Counted from the stretch's first letter, positions 13,679 to 21,152 are shown. The stretch is DNA of 27,473 bases from UBA12079 sp964608745 (GCA_964608745.1 CAZSPC010000011.1:1-27473); one strand, 5' to 3'. Translations and numbers: made by a program. Notes: a model not told the origin generated them from the letters alone.

Positions 13679-13754
13679 AACGCCTCAACCCGTTGGGGCG
13701 TTTAAGCTTTTTATGGCTTTGTTGAGCCACCTAAAAGGCTCAATCGATTGAGCC
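13679..13754. repeat. Cluster of GGCTCA hairpins, copy 2
   Basis: AACGCCTCAA/TTGGGGCGTT (13679-13702), GGCTTTGTTGAGCC (13715-13728) and the perfect GGCTCAATCGATTGAGCC (13737-13754). It shares motifs with 7771-7875. Confidence 0.5.
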
Positions 13755-13791
13755 GTTTAGTTTGTATGTAAAATTGAAAAACTGTGTATAT

Positions 13792-13918
13792 AAATTTTCT
13801 CAAAATTGAATGAGATTCGATTTTAAATTAGTAAGAATGGAAGAAGGCGTATTTGAAAGTACGACGACTGACATTCTTGCTAATTTAAAATCGAAGATTA
13901 CCAATTTTGAGGAAATTT
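13792..13918. repeat. Long imperfect inverted repeat downstream of smc (127 bp)
   Basis: Inner arms 13816-13839 and 13872-13895 match at 23 of 24 positions. Outer arms AAATTTTCTCAAAATTG (13792-13808) and CCAATTTTGAGGAAATTT (13901-13918) extend the stem. The 32-nt centre contains CGTATTTGAAAGTACG. It ends 2 bp from the smc stop codon. It could be a terminator-like RNA structure, a non-autonomous element or a small RNA; no promoter or ORF was found. Confidence 0.65.
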
Positions 13919-13920
13919 GA

Positions 13921-16140
13921 TTATTTAGCTACTTTGACAGCTTCTTCCAGTTTAACTGACAATAATCTAGAAACCCCATCCATCGCCATAGTAATCCCGT
14001 ACAGTACTCCTGCTCTCGACATTGTCTCTCTGTTGTGGGTAATCAAAATTAATTGAGAATATTTAGAAAGATTTTCAATCATATCACCATAGCGTTTTGA
14101 GTTAGCTTCATCAAGTGCGGCATCGGTTTCATCTAAGATGATAAACGGAGGTGGTTTAATTTGAGACATTGCAAAAAGCAAAGCAATTGAAGTTAAAGAC
14201 CTCTCCCCACCCGAAAGCATTTGCAAACCTTTTGTTCTTTTATTTGGCAAAGAAACATCAACTTCAATTCCCACATTGTCTGGATTGTCATCGTCTTCGT
14301 CCTCATCTAAATCAGTTGGAATCTCCATACTTAAATCGAGATCTGATTTTTTCTTTCTTTTTTTAATTTTTACCGTTTTTAATTGTGCCTTTCCTCCACC
14401 AAACATCAAAACAAAAAATTCATTAAATTGATTGTTGATTTTTTCTACACCCTCCCTAAATTCTACATCCAATTTTTCCTTTAATTCTTTTATAAGGTCA
14501 ACCAAGGAAGTAGCTGATTTTTCCAAATCGTGAATCTCTCTTTTCAGGAATTCATTTCTTTCTTCTGTTTCTTTGTACTCCTTCATTATCTCCTCATCTG
14601 ACCCACCACCCATATCTTCTAATTTAATTTTTATTTTTTCAATTTCTCTTCTTCTGTTTTCTTGAATATTTCTTTCCTCTTCAATATCAGAAACCTCAAA
14701 ATTCTGAAACTGAATAGCATCTCGTCCAGCTAAAACGAAAGCCTCCTTTAATTCCATTTTATAATTCTCATCTTCTATGCCAATTTTTTTAGCGAGTTCG
14801 TTTAAAGTATTTAATTCGGATCGAATTTCTGATTGCTTTGCACTAATTTCAAAAACTTTCACCTCAGCTTTCCTGCTCGAATCTTTTTCTTTTTCTATTC
14901 TTTCTTTCAGCTCATTATATTCAACCAAAATTTCTTTTTCTTTTTCAGAAACGGCAACAATCTCCTTTTCTAATTTTTTCTGCTCTTTACTTAGCTTGTT
15001 TAACTCACTCTGATCTATTTCAGCAACCCCAACATTTCGAGAATTTCGAGTAATAAAATCATCAATTAATTCTTTTATTTTTTCTAAACCAGATTCACTT
15101 AAACTTGCTCTCAAATCATTCAAAAAAGATCTAACATCCCCAAACTTAATTACCCTGTCATCTTCTTGTTTTTGTTTATCCTCCTCCGTCTTTATTCGTC
15201 TCTCTTCAAAAGAAATCATTCCTTCGACCTGCCCTATCTTTCGGCTTAATTCATCTTTTTCTTTTCGAACTTCTTGTAATTTATTTTCTGTTTCTAAAAC
15301 CTGTCCACTATATTGGTTTTCATTCTTTTCTTCAGCCAAAACTTTTTTGGCTTTTTCTAAATCACTATTAAGGTTACTCATTTCTTTTTCTAATGGTGAT
15401 TTATTTTTTTCAATATACTTTTTTTGTTCCTTTAAATATTTATCTTCACGAGCAAAATATTCTTTGTATAGTTCTTTTAGCTTGTCTTTCAACTCAACCG
15501 ATTGCTCTATTTTTTTTACCTGTCTTTTTAAAAATCTTAGGTGGGGAGTAATTTCCCTCTTCAAGGATTCAACTTCTTTTATATTATTTTCTACTTTTTC
15601 AAGCTTTCTTTCACTTTCTGTTATTTTGTATTGATAAACTCGAAGTCCTAGCGCCTCCTCAATCATCTGCTTTCTCTCTTTTGGATTAACCGACAAAATC
15701 CTATCAGACTCTCCTTGGGAAATGATATGGTGACCAGACGACCCAATATTAGCCCCCGCCAATAATTCTGTGATATCTTTTAGTCGCACCTGAGATTTGT
15801 TTATAAGATATTGGTTTCCCCCATCTCTATGAACAATTCTCTCAATAATTACTTCATCATAATCAATATCTAAAAATCTTTTTGAATTATCAAAGACAAC
15901 TTTTACACTTGCTCGATTTAAAGCTCTTTCAGTTTTGGTTCCTGAAAAAATCATATCTTCTCCCCTTTTTCCCCTCAAAGATTTCAATGATTGCTCACCC
16001 AAAACAAACCGAAAAGCTTCGGCCACATTTGATTTTCCTGATCCATTCGGACCGACAATAGCAGAAATAGGCGAGGTAAATTCCAACCCGCCCTTTTTCG
16101 CAAAAGATTTAAAACCTGATATTTCTAAATTTTTTAGCAT
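13921..16140 (-). CDS. smc: Short SMC-type chromosome segregation ATPase
   Basis: ABC-type ATPase of the SMC family, which organises and segregates chromosomal DNA. Walker A GPNGSGKS (30-37), signature LSGGERS (642-648), Walker B FIILDETDAALD (Asp670, Glu671) and ITHNRETM after it are all intact. Heptad-rich coiled coils occupy about 165-560. At 739 aa it is far below the usual 1100-1200. The centre (RVIKFGDVRSFLNDL to NSRNVGVAEI) is too short for a normal SMC hinge with its glycine motifs. The C-terminal head holds an unusual basic-then-acidic insertion (KIKKRKKKSD ... DLDEDEDDD). An extended -10 lies 12 nt before the ATG. A Rad50/RecN-like reading is less likely given the FKSF start. Confidence 0.9.
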   Translation of the reverse strand: MLKNLEISGFKSFAKKGGLEFTSPISAIVGPNGSGKSNVAEAFRFVLGEQSLKSLRGKRGEDMIFSGTKTERALNRASVKVVFDNSKRFLDIDYDEVIIERIVHRDGGNQYLINKSQVRLKDITELLAGANIGSSGHHIISQGESDRILSVNPKERKQMIEEALGLRVYQYKITESERKLEKVENNIKEVESLKREITPHLRFLKRQVKKIEQSVELKDKLKELYKEYFAREDKYLKEQKKYIEKNKSPLEKEMSNLNSDLEKAKKVLAEEKNENQYSGQVLETENKLQEVRKEKDELSRKIGQVEGMISFEERRIKTEEDKQKQEDDRVIKFGDVRSFLNDLRASLSESGLEKIKELIDDFITRNSRNVGVAEIDQSELNKLSKEQKKLEKEIVAVSEKEKEILVEYNELKERIEKEKDSSRKAEVKVFEISAKQSEIRSELNTLNELAKKIGIEDENYKMELKEAFVLAGRDAIQFQNFEVSDIEEERNIQENRRREIEKIKIKLEDMGGGSDEEIMKEYKETEERNEFLKREIHDLEKSATSLVDLIKELKEKLDVEFREGVEKINNQFNEFFVLMFGGGKAQLKTVKIKKRKKKSDLDLSMEIPTDLDEDEDDDNPDNVGIEVDVSLPNKRTKGLQMLSGGERSLTSIALLFAMSQIKPPPFIILDETDAALDEANSKRYGDMIENLSKYSQLILITHNRETMSRAGVLYGITMAMDGVSRLLSVKLEEAVKVAK

Positions 16141-16152
16141 CCTTAGGCATTA

Positions 16153-16161
16153 ATAATAACA
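16153..16161 (-). promoter_or_regulatory. Extended -10 of smc
   Basis: Minus-strand TG-T-TATTAT, 12 nt before the ATG at 16140, so the leader would be only a few nucleotides. Confidence 0.5.
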
Positions 16162-16197
16162 TAAAATCATATGTATTTTTGTGTGGATTTTGGACTT

Positions 16198-16228
16198 AAA
16201 AAAGGCAAAATGAATAAAACATTTTGCC
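16198..16228 (-). terminator. Terminator of the 16250-16459 gene
   Basis: Minus-strand stem GGCAAAATG/CATTTTGCC with a 7-nt loop, then TTTTTT. It lies 22 bp after the TAA of the split gene, showing that this locus is or was transcribed. Confidence 0.75.
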
Positions 16229-16249
16229 CCCTAAATACAAAGAACTTTT

Positions 16250-16459
16250 TTACTTTCGATAAGCAATTTTGACAACAACGCTACCAAAATCTACTTCACT
16301 CCTTCCGGAAGAAAGGTTTCGCCTCCAATTTATGGAAACAATTTTTTCATCAGAAACACCTGATTCACTCTACCACTCATCAAAAATTGATTTGACCTTC
16401 TCCACAGTTGCGGAGTCATCCTTTCCTATCCACGAACCACGTAATTCTTTAAATTCCAT
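16250..16459 (-). pseudogene. Small gene split by an in-frame UAG
   Basis: AGGAGG lies 9 nt before the ATG at 16459. The first part is 29 residues (MEFKELRGSWIGKDDSATV ... FDEW) and stops at TAG (16370-16372). Without a further shift the frame continues for 39 codons (SESGVSDEKIVSINWRRN ... KIAYRK) to TAA at 16250-16252, 22 bp before a terminator. Both halves look alike in composition, so this is a 69-codon gene with one nonsense codon. It may be a pseudogene, a readthrough case or an assembly error. If the UAG is a true stop, the product is a 29-residue peptide. No family recognised. Confidence 0.55.
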
Positions 16460-16504
16460 AAACAATACCCTCCTCTTTTTTATCAAAAACTCGTACTATA
16501 TTTT

Positions 16505-16545
16505 TATTGTACGCTTACAATACTATAACTGTAGTATTTTATCAA
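16505..16545 (-). promoter_or_regulatory. Promoter with two overlapping palindromes
   Basis: Minus-strand TTGATA (16545-16540), 17-bp spacer, TATTGT (16522-16517). Two perfect 7-bp inverted repeats overlap it: TATTGTA-CGCT-TACAATA (16505-16522) and AATACTA-TAACTG-TAGTATT (16519-16538). They look like tandem operators for a repressor of the 16250-16459 gene. Confidence 0.45.
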
Positions 16546-16548
16546 CAC

Positions 16549-17523
16549 TTATGCACCAATAAAAGACAGGTAAATCAAATATGTCAAAAACAAAACATAA
16601 AAGAATAGCAAGGTAATCGCATTACCCTTTGTTACGATATAATCATCAATCATTATATAGATCACCAAAATAGTCGCGCCCAATAGGCCAATAACCACTT
16701 CTACTTGCTCAAAAGAAATATCAATCGACTGACCCATAATAAAGTAGGCCAAAATAATCGGCACCCCCAATCCAATCAAAATGTCAAAAATATTTGATCC
16801 AAAAACATTTGAGGTGGCGTCATCAATATTTCCCTTTTTTGCATTTCCAATCGAAATAACTGCATCTGGTACAGAAGTTGCCGCTGCAATCACAGTGAAG
16901 GCAATAATCACCGCTGGAATTCCAAGAAGATGAGCAAGCTCAATCGCCGCTTCTGTAAGTAAATAGGCTGAAACACCCATCACTAACATATTCCCCAAGG
17001 CAACACTTATTTCTCTCCAAATTGAAATATTTCTAACTGATTTTGTACCATTCTCTTTTCTATATTTTTTAGTATGCTTTACAACAACTTTTATGTACCA
17101 AAGATAAACAAAAATCAAAATAAACGGAATAATCAACCCCCAAACCTGTGAGTGCAACACCGCCGCCATCAAGACAAAAACTGACATACTATAAAACATC
17201 GCATCTCGAGCAATCACTTCTTTACTTATCCTAAAAGCAACCGGTGCAACCAAAGCGGCAATTCCTGGAATAATAAGGAGATTAAAAAAAGCAGAACCTG
17301 CAATTGTACCCACACCAACATCAAACTGTTTAAAAGCCACTACCGAAAAAATAGCAATCATTAATTCCGGGAAAGAACTAGCCACCGCATCAAGTGTCGC
17401 TCCCTTCACCGATTTTGATAAACGAAAATAATCTCCAATCTTCGAAGAAGCACCAGCAAAAGAATTACCAGAGAAATATATAACAACACTGGCGGTAATA
17501 ATTGTTAAAATGGGTAACAACAT
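16549..17523 (-). CDS. Na+/Ca2+ exchanger-family (CaCA) membrane transporter
   Basis: Integral membrane cation/Ca2+ antiporter (324 aa, about 10 transmembrane segments). The two internal alpha repeats are visible. The first is GATLDAVASSFPELMIAI (about 40-57), where the family usually has GTSLPE. The second is ATSVPDAVISIGNAKKGN followed by SNVFGSNIFDILIGLG. The acidic residues (Glu in FPEL, Asp in VPDA) are those expected to bind cations. Ion choice cannot be told from sequence alone. Size and two-repeat layout resemble YrbG-type prokaryotic members. The start is supported by TG-C-TAAAAT ending 8 nt before the ATG. It is a stand-alone gene. Confidence 0.9.
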   Translation of the reverse strand: MLLPILTIITASVVIYFSGNSFAGASSKIGDYFRLSKSVKGATLDAVASSFPELMIAIFSVVAFKQFDVGVGTIAGSAFFNLLIIPGIAALVAPVAFRISKEVIARDAMFYSMSVFVLMAAVLHSQVWGLIIPFILIFVYLWYIKVVVKHTKKYRKENGTKSVRNISIWREISVALGNMLVMGVSAYLLTEAAIELAHLLGIPAVIIAFTVIAAATSVPDAVISIGNAKKGNIDDATSNVFGSNIFDILIGLGVPIILAYFIMGQSIDISFEQVEVVIGLLGATILVIYIMIDDYIVTKGNAITLLFFYVLFLTYLIYLSFIGA

Positions 17524-17531
17524 TAAGCTTT

Positions 17532-17540
17532 ATTTTAGCA
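17532..17540 (-). promoter_or_regulatory. Extended -10 of the CaCA gene
   Basis: Minus-strand TG-C-TAAAAT, 8 nt before the ATG at 17523; leaderless type. Confidence 0.4.
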
Positions 17541-17557
17541 ATATTAAAAAATAAAGC

Positions 17558-17587
17558 AAAACGTGGGGTGCCGGGAACCCCATGTTT
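17558..17587 (-). terminator. Hairpin downstream of RAYT2
   Basis: About 11-bp arms AAACGTGGGGT/ACCCCATGTTT (one G-T pair), 7-nt loop, 3 bp from the RAYT2 stop. T-rich sequence follows on the minus strand. It is unrelated in sequence to the RAYT2 palindromes. Confidence 0.6.
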
Positions 17588-17590
17588 AAT

Positions 17591-18238
17591 TTAATCAGCA
17601 TACCTCATTTCTTTTATCGCACTTAATGTTTCTAGTGCTGATTTTTTATAATCTTGTTTGTTTTTATACTGATCCAAGATAATATCTTTTTTGCAAAAAT
17701 TTAAATTTGTATTTTCATTTGTATATTCATCCCAACTTGATCTAGCTAAAATACTATCCATGAAATGTTTTTTGGTTCTGTTAAATTTTTTATGAACCTT
17801 ATTATTTAGATTAACATAATCCGCAACATATAATAATTGTTCGTTGGATTCTATGTGAACCGACTTAAACTTCCCCTGAAACAAAGCTCCACTTCTTTCA
17901 TACTTTTCATTAAAATATTTTGTATATCCCCCTCCAAGTCTTTTCATAAATTCACTAATTCCACCTTCAATTAATTCTATAACAACAAAATGATAGTGAT
18001 TTGAATTTAAACAATAAGTAGTAACACTAACTAACCTATTTGTAGACGTCCGACGTCTACTTTTTTCACTACCCCTCTTCTCTATTTGGATACTGCCTAT
18101 TGGATCAACACGATTAAATAACTCCATGCTTTCTAAAAACCTAAAAACATCGTATTTATCCATAAATACATCTCTTTTATCAGTACCTCGATTAAATATA
18201 TGATAATATTCTCCTGGTGAGAATTTTGGATTACTCAT
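17591..18238 (-). CDS. REP-associated tyrosine transposase (RAYT2, Y1_Tnp/IS200-like)
   Basis: HUH Y1 single-strand transposase (215 aa). Motifs: GEYYHIFNRG (9-18), NHYHFVV (His81, His83), GGGYTKYFNEKYERSGALFQGKFK. It aligns without gaps to RAYT1 over the first 50 residues (shared GSI at 48-50), then diverges. A palindrome of a second REP family lies in frame at 18042-18060 (residues 60-66), the same position as the RAYT1 internal REP. The open frame extends to 18331, but those codons read through the upstream REP and promoter. The ATG at 18238 aligns with the RAYT1 start and has TG-T-TATAAT 9 nt upstream. It is divergent from topA. RAYT1 and RAYT2 are clearly different enough to be separate lineages. 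Confidence 0.9.
   Translation of the reverse strand: MSNPKFSPGEYYHIFNRGTDKRDVFMDKYDVFRFLESMELFNRVDPIGSIQIEKRGSEKSRRRTSTNRLVSVTTYCLNSNHYHFVVIELIEGGISEFMKRLGGGYTKYFNEKYERSGALFQGKFKSVHIESNEQLLYVADYVNLNNKVHKKFNRTKKHFMDSILARSSWDEYTNENTNLNFCKKDIILDQYKNKQDYKKSALETLSAIKEMRYAD
18042..18060. repeat. REP family 2 copy embedded in RAYT2
   Basis: GTAGACGTC-C-GACGTCTAC, perfect 9-bp arms. It encodes residues 60-66 in a run of Arg/Thr/Ser (SRRRTST). Confidence 0.85.
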
Positions 18239-18247
18239 AACTTTTGT

Positions 18248-18256
18248 ATTATAACA
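18248..18256 (-). promoter_or_regulatory. Extended -10 of RAYT2
   Basis: Minus-strand TG-T-TATAAT, 9 nt before the ATG at 18238. The REP copy lies 5 bp upstream, in the spacer/-35 region. Confidence 0.55.
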
Positions 18257-18261
18257 TTTTT

Positions 18262-18280
18262 GTAGACGTCGGACGTCTAC
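18262..18280. repeat. REP family 2, upstream copy
   Basis: GTAGACGTC-G-GACGTCTAC, perfect 9-bp arms (10 with the flanking T/A). It lies between RAYT2 and topA, within reach of both promoters. Confidence 0.85.
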
Positions 18281-18291
18281 ACTATACACAG

Positions 18292-18318
18292 TTGCAAAAA
18301 ATTTTGATTTGTTATACT
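18292..18318 (+). promoter_or_regulatory. topA promoter
   Basis: TG-T-TATACT (18310-18318) with a possible TTGCAA at 18292-18297 (15-bp spacer). Only 13 nt lie between the -10 and the ATG, so the leader is short and carries no SD. Confidence 0.5.
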
Positions 18319-18331
18319 GTGAAAAACTCAT

Positions 18332-20515
18332 ATGAAATTACTTATCATCGAGTCACCCGGGAAGGTGAAGACAATAAATAAATATCTCGGTAAAGATTAT
18401 ACCGTCACATCATCTGTGGGGCATATTCGTGATTTGCCTAAAAGTAGTAAAAATGCTATTGATATGGAAACATTTGTTCCAAATTACGAAACTATTCCCG
18501 GAAAAGAAAAAGTTATTTCTGATTTAAAAGCTTTTGCAAAAAAAGCTGATGAAATCATTCTCTCCCCCGACCCCGATCGTGAAGGAGAAGCAATTGCTTG
18601 GCATTTATCAGAAATTCTAAAAACTTCAAAAAAACCAATCACAAGAGTTGCTTTTAATGAAATTACCAAAGACGCTATTATCGAGGCTTTAAAAACCCCA
18701 AGAGAAATTGATAACAACCTAAAAACAGCCCAAGAAGCTCGTCGAGTATTAGATCGGCTTTTTGGTTATGACCTTAGTGGTTTGATTTGGAAAAAAGTAC
18801 GCTACGGACTTTCTGCGGGACGAGTTCAGTCCCCTGCTCTACGAATTTTAGTCGAAAGAGAAAGAGAGATAAATGCCTTCACCCCAGAAGATTATTGGGT
18901 AATTACCGCCCAAGTAAAAAACAAAATCGGAAACACTTTTACCCTCAACTGCTCAGAAGAACCGCGAGACAAAAAACAAGTCGCTAAAATTTTAAAAGCT
19001 GGAAATAATGAGAAATGGGTAATCACTGATATTAAGGAACGCGAAGTCAAAAGGTCTCCCCGAGCACCTTTTACAACTTCTACTATGCAACAGACTGCTA
19101 GCTCTAGATTAGGATACGCACCCAGTAAAACAATGGCTCTTGCTCAAAAACTTTACGAAGCAGGACATATTACCTATATGAGAACCGACAGCACAACTTT
19201 GAGCAAAACTGCCCAAGCTCAAATCCTAGCGGTAGCCAACAAAAGATACGGCAAAGAATATGTTCAGGCAAGAGTTTATAAAACAAAGTCAAAAAATGCC
19301 CAAGAAGCTCACGAAGCTGTTCGACCAACTGATATGAATATAGAAAAAGCTGGTATGACAGAAGAGCAAAAAAAAATGTATCGACTTATTTGGCAAAGAA
19401 CAATGTCTTCCCAAATGGCTGATGCAAAAATATTAAGATCAAAAGTTGTTACTAAAATTGGCTCAAACGAAAATATTCCAGAATTTAATATCAACGGCTC
19501 ACGCCTCTTATTTGAAGGTTGGCTCAAAGCCGATCCTCTTGCTCGCGGAGATGATGTTGATTTACCGAAAGTAAAAGAAAGTGAAGAATTAGATCTACTT
19601 GAAATGAATGTGGAAGATAAACAGACTCAACCTCCACAGAGATATTCTGAAGCAGGTTTGATTAAAGAATTAGAAAAAAGAGGGATTGGTCGCCCCAGCA
19701 CCTATGCCACAATTATCAAAACACTGAAAGACCGTGGTTATGTTGAAAAAGTTAACACTTCCCTACACCCGACCGACACAGGCGAAGTTGTCAGTACATT
19801 TTTAGAAAATCATTTTGCAAAATATATAAGCGACTCTTTCACAGCTGAAATGGAAAACGAACTAGACGAAATTGCAGAAGGAAAAAGGGAATATGTGAAA
19901 ACTTTGAAAGACTTTTATGATCCATTTACAGCAGATGTTAAATCAAAAGAATCAATTGAAAAATTGACTAATCTGGGTGACGCACCAGCTGAATTTAAAT
20001 GTCCAGAATGTAATTCATCAATGGTAATCAAATTAGCCAGAAATGGTAAATTTATGTCTTGTTCAAAATTCCCTGATTGCCAAGGAGCAAGAACAATCGA
20101 TGGTGAAGAATTGGAAGGACCAAAAGAAACCGGCGAACCTTGCCCCGAATGTGATAATCCGTTAGTTGAGAGAGATGGAAAATTTGGCCGATTTATTTCT
20201 TGCTCAAATTATCCAAAATGTAAATTTGTTAAGAAAGATGAAGAATTGGAAAAACAAAATTCAACTGGCGTGAAATGTACTGAATGTAAAGATGGTTTAA
20301 TGATGAAAAGAATGGGACGATTCGGAGAATTTTATTCTTGTTCAAATTATCCTGATTGTAAATTAGCTATCAAAGCTAAGCCAACAGGAGAAAATTGTCA
20401 TATGTGCGAGAAATTGATGATGCAAGGCACTAAGACGATACCAGAAAGGTGTAGTGATAAGACTTGTTTGAATCACAGACCGGATAGATTAGAGAAAAAA
20501 GCTGATAGCAAATAG
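18332..20515 (+). CDS. topA: DNA topoisomerase I (type IA)
   Basis: Relaxes negative supercoils through a covalent 5'-phosphotyrosine intermediate (727 aa). The N-terminal Toprim domain has LLIIESPGKVKTINKYLG and SPDPDREGEAIAWHL (acidic metal site). The active-site Tyr282 is in YMRTDSTTLS. QEAHEAVRPTD and RGIGRPSTYATIIKTLKDRGY are typical family blocks. The C-terminus carries four Cys-rich zinc-ribbon-like units beginning near residue 550 (CPECNSS, CPECDNP, CTECKDG, CHMCEKL). The start is fixed by the Toprim alignment and the promoter. It is divergent from RAYT2 and ends just before a terminator. Confidence 0.97.
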   Translation: MKLLIIESPGKVKTINKYLGKDYTVTSSVGHIRDLPKSSKNAIDMETFVPNYETIPGKEKVISDLKAFAKKADEIILSPDPDREGEAIAWHLSEILKTSKKPITRVAFNEITKDAIIEALKTPREIDNNLKTAQEARRVLDRLFGYDLSGLIWKKVRYGLSAGRVQSPALRILVEREREINAFTPEDYWVITAQVKNKIGNTFTLNCSEEPRDKKQVAKILKAGNNEKWVITDIKEREVKRSPRAPFTTSTMQQTASSRLGYAPSKTMALAQKLYEAGHITYMRTDSTTLSKTAQAQILAVANKRYGKEYVQARVYKTKSKNAQEAHEAVRPTDMNIEKAGMTEEQKKMYRLIWQRTMSSQMADAKILRSKVVTKIGSNENIPEFNINGSRLLFEGWLKADPLARGDDVDLPKVKESEELDLLEMNVEDKQTQPPQRYSEAGLIKELEKRGIGRPSTYATIIKTLKDRGYVEKVNTSLHPTDTGEVVSTFLENHFAKYISDSFTAEMENELDEIAEGKREYVKTLKDFYDPFTADVKSKESIEKLTNLGDAPAEFKCPECNSSMVIKLARNGKFMSCSKFPDCQGARTIDGEELEGPKETGEPCPECDNPLVERDGKFGRFISCSNYPKCKFVKKDEELEKQNSTGVKCTECKDGLMMKRMGRFGEFYSCSNYPDCKLAIKAKPTGENCHMCEKLMMQGTKTIPERCSDKTCLNHRPDRLEKKADSK

Positions 20516-20547
20516 CTTAAAGCTTATAGCTTTTAGCTTTTGTTTAA

Positions 20548-20587
20548 AAAAACACCCCAACATTCCTAGGAATGTTGGAGTGTTTTT
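20548..20587 (+). terminator. topA terminator
   Basis: Stem of about 19 bp (20548-20566/20569-20587; one C-A mismatch) with CCAACATTCC-TA-GGAATGTTGG at the tip and a T-run. It is preceded by a short TAGCTT-rich repeat (20514-20540). Confidence 0.85.
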
Positions 20588-20615
20588 GTTCCACTATAAA
20601 ATTTTAATCTTTAAT

Positions 20616-20632
20616 TAGACATCGGATGTCTA
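20616..20632. repeat. Diverged REP family 2 copy
   Basis: TAGACATC-G-GATGTCTA. It differs from the RAYT2 palindromes by one change in each arm that keeps the stem paired (C:G to T:A), a compensatory pattern. Confidence 0.65.
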
Positions 20633-20655
20633 GGTAATTAAAATCTTAATAATGG

Positions 20656-20687
20656 GCAGAACCGAACGAACTAATGTTCGGTTCTGC
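20656..20687 (-). terminator. Hairpin terminating the lipoprotein gene
   Basis: Perfect 12-bp arms GCAGAACCGAAC/GTTCGGTTCTGC, 8-nt loop, 9 bp after the stop of the 20697-21050 gene. The T-run is weak. Confidence 0.55.
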
Positions 20688-20696
20688 GAAAGAAGA

Positions 20697-21050
20697 TTAC
20701 TTTGTAGAAAAAGGTACTGCTATCCAAGCATCATGATATATATCAATTTCATTATATTGATATGTCATAATTTTTATTGTTACCTTATCGCCCTTTGAAA
20801 AGGATGAAAAAACTAACGGGGTAAACATCTCGCCATCCCGCATCCTCATTACCAAAACACGCGAGACCGCCGAGTCGTCTATTTTTTTCAAAACAACATA
20901 TTCAACACTCCCAATAGTGTCCCTATGCCGAGATTGTTTGTCAAGAATTTCCATTCTTTCTTCTACCGTTTTTGACTCTGACTGGGAACAGCCAGCCAAA
21001 GCAAAGATCAACGAAAAAATAATAACCAACATATACGAAACATTCTTCAT
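20697..21050 (-). CDS. Small lipoprotein, unknown function (117 aa)
   Basis: Signal peptide with a hydrophobic core (SYMLVIIFSLIFALAG) and lipobox LAGC, with Cys20 as the likely lipidated residue. It would be anchored to the outer face of the membrane. The mature part is about 97 residues with several strand-like stretches (VEYVVLKKI, SRVLVMRM, DKVTIKIMTY) that resemble a small beta-barrel or OB-like fold; this is not certain. A strong SD (AAGGAGG) lies 5 nt before the ATG. A TTGACA promoter lies at 21106-21131. It belongs to the SD-led class of small genes here. No family recognised. Confidence 0.8.
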   Translation of the reverse strand: MKNVSYMLVIIFSLIFALAGCSQSESKTVEERMEILDKQSRHRDTIGSVEYVVLKKIDDSAVSRVLVMRMRDGEMFTPLVFSSFSKGDKVTIKIMTYQYNEIDIYHDAWIAVPFSTK

Positions 21051-21105
21051 TTTTTCCTCCTTTTCGTCGTTTTTTATTTTTTACTTAAACTTAAATCTAA
21101 CCTCG

Positions 21106-21131
21106 ATTGTATCATTATTATTATTTGTCAA
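21106..21131 (-). promoter_or_regulatory. Candidate promoter of the lipoprotein gene
   Basis: Minus-strand TTGACA (21131-21126) and TACAAT (21111-21106), 14-bp spacer, which is short. TTGACAAATA is shared with the two cassette promoters. Confidence 0.4.
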
Positions 21132-21152
21132 TATCATGTATATGCATTTTAG

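Noticed and set aside
13792..13918. Retron-type msr-msd RNA
   Set aside because: A long hairpin is present, but no reverse transcriptase gene lies nearby.
16250..16459. Genome-wide UAG recoding
   Set aside because: UAG is the clean stop of other genes here (12706-12708, 20513-20515), so a single in-frame case does not support recoding.
18239..18331. Longer RAYT2 start at 18331
   Set aside because: The extra 31 codons read through the upstream REP and the -10; RAYT1 aligns from 18238.
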